From contig JAIVHD010000394.1 of assembly GCA_020201235.1 (NCBI GenBank), positions 1-7,298 of the forward strand: a stretch of DNA of 7,298 nucleotides. Direction: 5' to 3'. Position numbers and translations under genes: made by a program. Shown piece by piece: positions 4,197 through 7,298 of this stretch (positions within the stretch are counted from its first letter, which is position 1; every line of letters starts with the position of its first letter). Source of the stretch: Lysobacteraceae bacterium (lineage in GTDB: Bacteria > Pseudomonadota > Gammaproteobacteria > Xanthomonadales > Wenzhouxiangellaceae). The notes beneath the pieces were generated by a model that was not told the DNA's origin, made no database searches, and saw only the letters and a program-made list of their open reading frames with translations.

Positions 4197-6236
4197 ATGA
4201 CCGGGTCGGCGGTTTGCCATGCCGACGACGCGCGACGGCGGGCTTCGATCCTTTGCCGTACGCTTGTGTTGTTGCTGATCTGTCTGGCCAGCGCCCGGGT
4301 GACCGCCGAGCTCGCGCTGGACCCGCTTGGCAAGAATTTTGATATCGAGTTCAAGCGCGTACTGGCCTCAGAGAAGATTCCGGGCGGGGCCTACGCCATC
4401 GTTTACCGCGACCAGGTGCTAAAGCTCGGGGCGTTTGGAAAGGCCGCCCAGAATGACGGCCGACCAATCGACTCATTCACGGCCTTTCGCATCGCCTCGC
4501 TTTCGAAGGGCTTTTCGGGCGTGCTGGCCGCACTGCTGGCCTCAGAGCAGACGTTCTCGCTGAGCGAGCCAATTACCGATTATGTACCCGGCTTCCAGCT
4601 CAAGCCGACCTTGCGCCCGATGACCATCGAGGACGTGCTGGGCCAGCGGTCGGGCTATGTCCGCAATGCATTCGATAACCTGATCGAGGCCGGCATCGCG
4701 CGCAACGAAATCCTGCCGCGCTTTTCCGAGCTTGAGCCGTTGTGCGCGCCGGGCAAGTGCTACAGCTATCAAAATAATGTATTTAGCATGATCGAGGACG
4801 TGGTGGCCCAAACCACCGGTCAGAGCTTCGCCCAGGCGATGCACGCGCGCCTGTTTGAACCCTTGGGCATGGCTGGCGCAACGATGGGTTTCGATGCATT
4901 CGCGGGGCTCGATAATCGGGCCGAGCCACACCTGAAGACAAAGCTCGGCTGGCACCGGTCGCCTCTTCGAAAAACCTATTATCAGGTCCAGTCGGCTGCT
5001 GGCATCAACGCGACCAGCTACGACATGGCCCAATGGGCCATTGCAATCCTCGGGCACCGGCCCGAAGTCATTCCGCCTGAAATCATCGACGAGGTCAGTG
5101 CTCCGCGGATCACGACCCGCAACGAACTGAGCAACCGTAACTGGCGCGGGCGCATCAGCCAGGCGCATTACGGGCTTGGCTGGCGAGTCTACCAACTCGA
5201 TGATCATTCGCTGATTCTGCACAGTGGCTGGGTCGCCGGCTATCGCGCCGAAATTGCCGCCCGACTGACAGATCCGCTCCCGGCAGGCATCACGCGCTTT
5301 CTCCAGCACGGTCAGCCTGGCCGCGATCTTCTCCATGCTTTCGGGGTCACTGGCGGCCGCGCGCACGCGCCGACTGCGCTTGAATTGCTCCCGATACTTC
5401 TCGCAGACATTTCTGAGCCTGAGTTCGCACAGCGAGAGTGTGTCAAGCGACAATCTGGGGCCCGCATCATCCAGCACCGCCCGCACCAGGTCGAACTCTT
5501 GCCGGCCCAGCAGCGTACGGGCTCTTTCAAGCAGTATCGGGAGATCAGAAGTCACGATGTGCCGCCCGGCTTGCTCATGACCCGGGCACCTCACTGCGGC
5601 GGTGAAAAAGGAGGCTTAAAAGCATGGCATGATATTGCCATGGGATCCCAACAAAAGCCAGAGCTTAAGCGACGATTTCATCGAATTTATCTTGGCCGTC
5701 CGTGGTGCGAAGCCATCGTGCTCGGCACTGGCCGCAGGTTGATTCTCAGGCCGATCGAGCCCTCTGATGCCGAGATCTTGCGTCGAAGCTTCGGTCATCT
5801 GAGCGCCGAGGAGGTCCGATTTCGGTTTCTGCACCCCATCAGCGAGTTGACCCCGGAGTATGCGCGCGATTTGAGCGATATCGACCTGCAACGAGCGTTC
5901 GCCCTGGTGCTGGTCGAAGCCTTGCCGCCAAAGCAGGCCCTGATTGGTGCAGTTGCCCGGGTCGTGATTATCGATGATCCTGGCCGCGCCGATTTCGGGC
6001 TGATCGTCGGGCGCGAACTCGACGGTTTCGGTCTCGGCCACTATCTGCTCTCGCGGCTGATCGAGTGGTGCCGCAAGAAAGGACTCGACCGCATCCAGGG
6101 GGACGTCATGCTCGAAAACCAACGCATGCTGCGCCTTGCACAACGCCATGGTTTCCAGGCAAGCTTCGACCCGGGCAATCCGGGCATCGTTCGGATCGTG
6201 AAGCCGCTGGCTGGCCGGAGACCGGCATGCGCCTGA
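4197..6236 (+). CDS. Class C beta-lactamase-like serine hydrolase, C-terminus lost, frame runs on
   Basis: From ATG 4197, residues 18-37 (SILCRTLVLLLICLASARVT) form a signal peptide or signal anchor. Residues ~45-354 are a serine hydrolase of the beta-lactamase/EstB/penicillin-binding group, probably acting in the periplasm. The catalytic set is complete: S101-x-x-K104 (ASLSKG), Y191-x-N193 (YSYQNN), and H342-S343-G344 in place of KTG (LHSGWVAGYR). The substrate is unknown; this family covers esterases, peptidases and amidases as well as beta-lactamases. Homology stops abruptly near residue 354 (position ~5258), only ~10 residues after HSG. Family members normally have another 30-45 residues forming the last strands and helix. 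The frame then stays open for about 127 codons that are antisense to a minus-strand gene, and continues in frame into the GNAT at 5640 and its stop at 6236. The literal product would be 679 aa; I think the middle part is not a designed domain. GTG 4020 is an alternative start. Confidence 0.7.
   Translation: MTGSAVCHADDARRRASILCRTLVLLLICLASARVTAELALDPLGKNFDIEFKRVLASEKIPGGAYAIVYRDQVLKLGAFGKAAQNDGRPIDSFTAFRIASLSKGFSGVLAALLASEQTFSLSEPITDYVPGFQLKPTLRPMTIEDVLGQRSGYVRNAFDNLIEAGIARNEILPRFSELEPLCAPGKCYSYQNNVFSMIEDVVAQTTGQSFAQAMHARLFEPLGMAGATMGFDAFAGLDNRAEPHLKTKLGWHRSPLRKTYYQVQSAAGINATSYDMAQWAIAILGHRPEVIPPEIIDEVSAPRITTRNELSNRNWRGRISQAHYGLGWRVYQLDDHSLILHSGWVAGYRAEIAARLTDPLPAGITRFLQHGQPGRDLLHAFGVTGGRAHAPTALELLPILLADISEPEFAQRECVKRQSGARIIQHRPHQVELLPAQQRTGSFKQYREIRSHDVPPGLLMTRAPHCGGEKGGLKAWHDIAMGSQQKPELKRRFHRIYLGRPWCEAIVLGTGRRLILRPIEPSDAEILRRSFGHLSAEEVRFRFLHPISELTPEYARDLSDIDLQRAFALVLVEALPPKQALIGAVARVVIIDDPGRADFGLIVGRELDGFGLGHYLLSRLIEWCRKKGLDRIQGDVMLENQRMLRLAQRHGFQASFDPGNPGIVRIVKPLAGRRPACA
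5259..5555 (-). pseudogene. 5' fragment of a helical protein gene of unknown function
   Basis: On the minus strand, from GTG 5555 (or GTG 5594, 13 codons earlier), about 95 codons read like real protein. They begin TSDLPILLERARTLLGRQEF and continue with strongly helical, charged sequence (CELRLRNVCEKYREQFKRSR, then ESMEKIAARLTVLEKARDAC). The opposite strand over the same stretch gives low-quality sequence, so minus is the coding strand. Near position 5270 the character changes: the frame continues open to 4542 but is then simply the complement of the hydrolase gene. I read this as a gene that has lost its 3' end at the point where the hydrolase lost its own. I do not recognise the family; the visible part is probably cytoplasmic, with a helical or coiled-coil build. 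Neither start has a good Shine-Dalgarno. Confidence 0.55.
5608..5614 (+). promoter_or_regulatory. Strong Shine-Dalgarno upstream of the GNAT gene, oddly spaced
   Basis: AAGGAGG is an almost full-length anti-16S match. It sits 9 nt before ATG 5624, which is ideal spacing, but that ATG opens a two-codon frame (ATG GCA TGA). The GNAT start at 5640 is 25 nt away, too far for direct use of this site. Confidence 0.5.
5623..5642. repeat. Perfect inverted repeat over the GNAT start codon
   Basis: CATGGCA (5623-5629) and TGCCATG (5636-5642) are exact inverted copies separated by TGATAT. The right arm contains the GNAT start codon (5640-5642) and the left arm contains the ATG of the mini-frame. It could be an operator for a dimeric repressor or a small RNA hairpin hiding the start. 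A 7-bp arm can also arise by chance. Confidence 0.45.
5640..6236 (+). CDS. GNAT acetyltransferase resembling the C-terminal domain of Pat
   Basis: A 198-residue single-domain Gcn5-related N-acetyltransferase, cytoplasmic, using acetyl-CoA. The order follows the acetyltransferase domain of bacterial protein lysine acetyltransferases (Pat/YfiQ/PatZ): GRRLILRPIEPSDAE (31-45), LSAEEVRFRFLHPISELTPE (54-73), the acyl-CoA phosphate-binding loop in DGFGLGHYLLSRLIEW (128-143), and LENQRMLRLAQRHGF (158-172). The large CoA-ligase-like and ATP-grasp parts of full-length Pat are absent, so it lacks that regulatory half. The acceptor could be a protein lysine or a small amine; the sequence does not say which. 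ATG 5640 is the only good in-frame start close to the domain. It is in frame with the hydrolase upstream, but its own start, the Shine-Dalgarno at 5608-5614 and a divergent gene behind it argue for separate translation. Its last 10 bases overlap the sensor gene, so the two are probably co-transcribed and translationally coupled. Confidence 0.8.
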   Translation: MGSQQKPELKRRFHRIYLGRPWCEAIVLGTGRRLILRPIEPSDAEILRRSFGHLSAEEVRFRFLHPISELTPEYARDLSDIDLQRAFALVLVEALPPKQALIGAVARVVIIDDPGRADFGLIVGRELDGFGLGHYLLSRLIEWCRKKGLDRIQGDVMLENQRMLRLAQRHGFQASFDPGNPGIVRIVKPLAGRRPACA

Positions 6237-7298
6237 GGCAGCGACGGTCGCAAACGGGAAATCGCTCTTCCCATCACGGCCTGGCTGCGCTGTTGTTTGG
6301 GCTGGGTCTGATTCTTGTTAGCTTAATGATGGCTGTAGTCGTGCTCGACATGTTGTCGGCCAGCCGCGCCTTCGTCGCCGCTGAAAGCCAATGGTCCAAA
6401 GCTCACCAATCGGCGATTTTCCATCTTGATCGCTTTGCCGAAACCGGCGATTCGGCACATCTGCTACAAGCGCGCGAAAACCTTCGCTCGCCGCTGATGG
6501 ACAGACACGGGCGCCTGGCCCTGGAGCCGCAGATTCCGGACTTTGAAAATGTGCGCCGCCAGTTGCAAATCGGCTCTACCGATGATGCCGATGCACCACA
6601 AGTGATCCGTCTGTATCCATTTTTTAAAAGCTTGCCGCACGTCAACGAGGCCATCCGGCTTTGGCGCGAGAGCGATACCTGGGTCCTGGTCCTCGGAGAA
6701 CTCCTGGACGAACTTGCAACTGAGTGGCGCGCCGAGCAGCCCAGGCTTTCAAAAATTCGGTCAATCCGTGCCGAGCTTGCCATGATTCAGACCACACTGA
6801 ATCAACAGGCGAGCGAAATTTCTCAAGCCATCGAGCGCGGAAGTCGCAGTCTGTCAAGATTGGCGCTGCTGACGACCGTGGTCGTTCTTTCTGTACTCGC
6901 GTCCGTATCGCTGCTGCTTTTCCTGTGGGCATTGCGCGGCATCCGCTCATCAAGAAACCGCTTTTGGAATACCTTTGAACAGGCTCCAGTCGGCATGGCG
7001 CTGATCGATGGCAATGGCGCAGTACTCGAAACCAACGAATCGCTGATCCGCTTCCTCGAACGCCAGCGCAAAGAATTGATCGGCAAGCCCTTGTTCCACT
7101 TTTGCGAATCAAATGATCGCGCCCTGATGCGCAAGCTAATCACCGACCAAGCGATGACTGGTCGCCGACTGGTCGGCGTCGAGAGCCGCTTCTCACGGGC
7201 CGACGGCAGCCAGGCCTCGGGCCGACTTTCGATCGCCTCGCTCGATCAGGACAACCATCGTGAGGGGATTCATGTCGCGGTCATAGAGGACGTAACCG
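6227..7298 (+). CDS. Membrane sensor protein with PAS domain, C-terminus off the right edge
   Basis: The frame is open from ATG 6227 to the window end (357 codons). GGAG at 6217-6220, 6 nt before the ATG, supports the start, which overlaps the GNAT stop. The N-terminus is basic, followed by TM1 (~19-43). Then comes a ~165-residue, mostly helical periplasmic region (44-210) that resembles the four-helix-type sensor part of GGDEF/EAL proteins and sensor kinases, including EAIRLWRESDTW (141-152). TM2 is at ~211-235, followed by a short linker and a PAS domain from ~245 (FEQAPVGMALIDGNGAVLET, then NESLIRFLERQRKELIGKPL). The PAS continues through FSRADGS to HVAVIEDVT at the edge. The output domain is not in the window: a diguanylate cyclase/phosphodiesterase or a histidine kinase are the likely choices, and I cannot decide between them. 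It senses an unknown periplasmic or membrane signal and may control, or be coupled to, the GNAT next to it. Confidence 0.8.
   Translation, partial: MRLRQRRSQTGNRSSHHGLAALLFGLGLILVSLMMAVVVLDMLSASRAFVAAESQWSKAHQSAIFHLDRFAETGDSAHLLQARENLRSPLMDRHGRLALEPQIPDFENVRRQLQIGSTDDADAPQVIRLYPFFKSLPHVNEAIRLWRESDTWVLVLGELLDELATEWRAEQPRLSKIRSIRAELAMIQTTLNQQASEISQAIERGSRSLSRLALLTTVVVLSVLASVSLLLFLWALRGIRSSRNRFWNTFEQAPVGMALIDGNGAVLETNESLIRFLERQRKELIGKPLFHFCESNDRALMRKLITDQAMTGRRLVGVESRFSRADGSQASGRLSIASLDQDNHREGIHVAVIEDVT

Noticed and set aside
4542..5258. Continuation of the minus-strand helical protein to a stop at 4542
   Set aside because: This part is the complement of the hydrolase catalytic domain (SxxK, YxN, HSG on the plus strand), so it is a shadow frame beyond the junction.

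Overview
The window looks like chromosome from a moderately GC-rich gammaproteobacterium. By eye it is about 60% GC, and genes are tightly packed with overlapping stops and starts. An mtnB/mtnD/mtnC-type methionine-salvage block, a YihG-type acyltransferase and a GxGRPxW-type secreted protein would suit the Xanthomonadales or related lineages (for example Wenzhouxiangella-like). That placement rests on family resemblance recalled from memory, not on a search.

Layout. (1) Positions 1-1171, minus: a secreted protein of unknown function, cut by the left edge. (2) 1172-1486: a gene-free gap. (3) 1487-2377, minus: a YihG/PlsC-type membrane acyltransferase. (4) A very short divergent gap, then 2418-3137, plus: mtnB, methylthioribulose-1-phosphate dehydratase. 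(5) 3160-4023, plus: an in-frame fusion of the first ~60 residues of acireductone dioxygenase (MtnD) to a complete enolase-phosphatase (MtnC). The metal-binding cupin core of MtnD is missing. (6) 4197-about 5258, plus: a secreted class C beta-lactamase-like serine hydrolase that loses its C-terminus abruptly. (7) 5555-about 5259, minus: the 5' part of a helical protein of unknown function, also broken at the same place, so the two genes meet tail to tail. (8) 5640-6236, plus: a GNAT acetyltransferase like the C-terminal domain of Pat. It overlaps (9) 6227-7298, plus, a two-TM, PAS-containing sensor protein cut by the right edge.

MtnB and MtnC are consecutive steps of the pathway that recycles methylthioadenosine to methionine. 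MtnC makes the acireductone that MtnD should oxidise. Here the MtnD step has been removed by what looks like a deletion, so the local pathway is broken unless a second acireductone dioxygenase exists elsewhere. The GNAT and sensor genes probably form a separate two-gene or longer unit.

The main oddity is two abrupt junctions within 2 kb: MtnD'/MtnC near 3335, and hydrolase/minus-strand gene near 5260. Both leave long open frames (287 codons, and 680 codons from 4197). Either this lineage has suffered local deletions that happened to stay in frame, or the assembly is chimeric or collapsed at these points. I found no tRNA, rRNA, CRISPR array, insertion sequence or convincing terminator.
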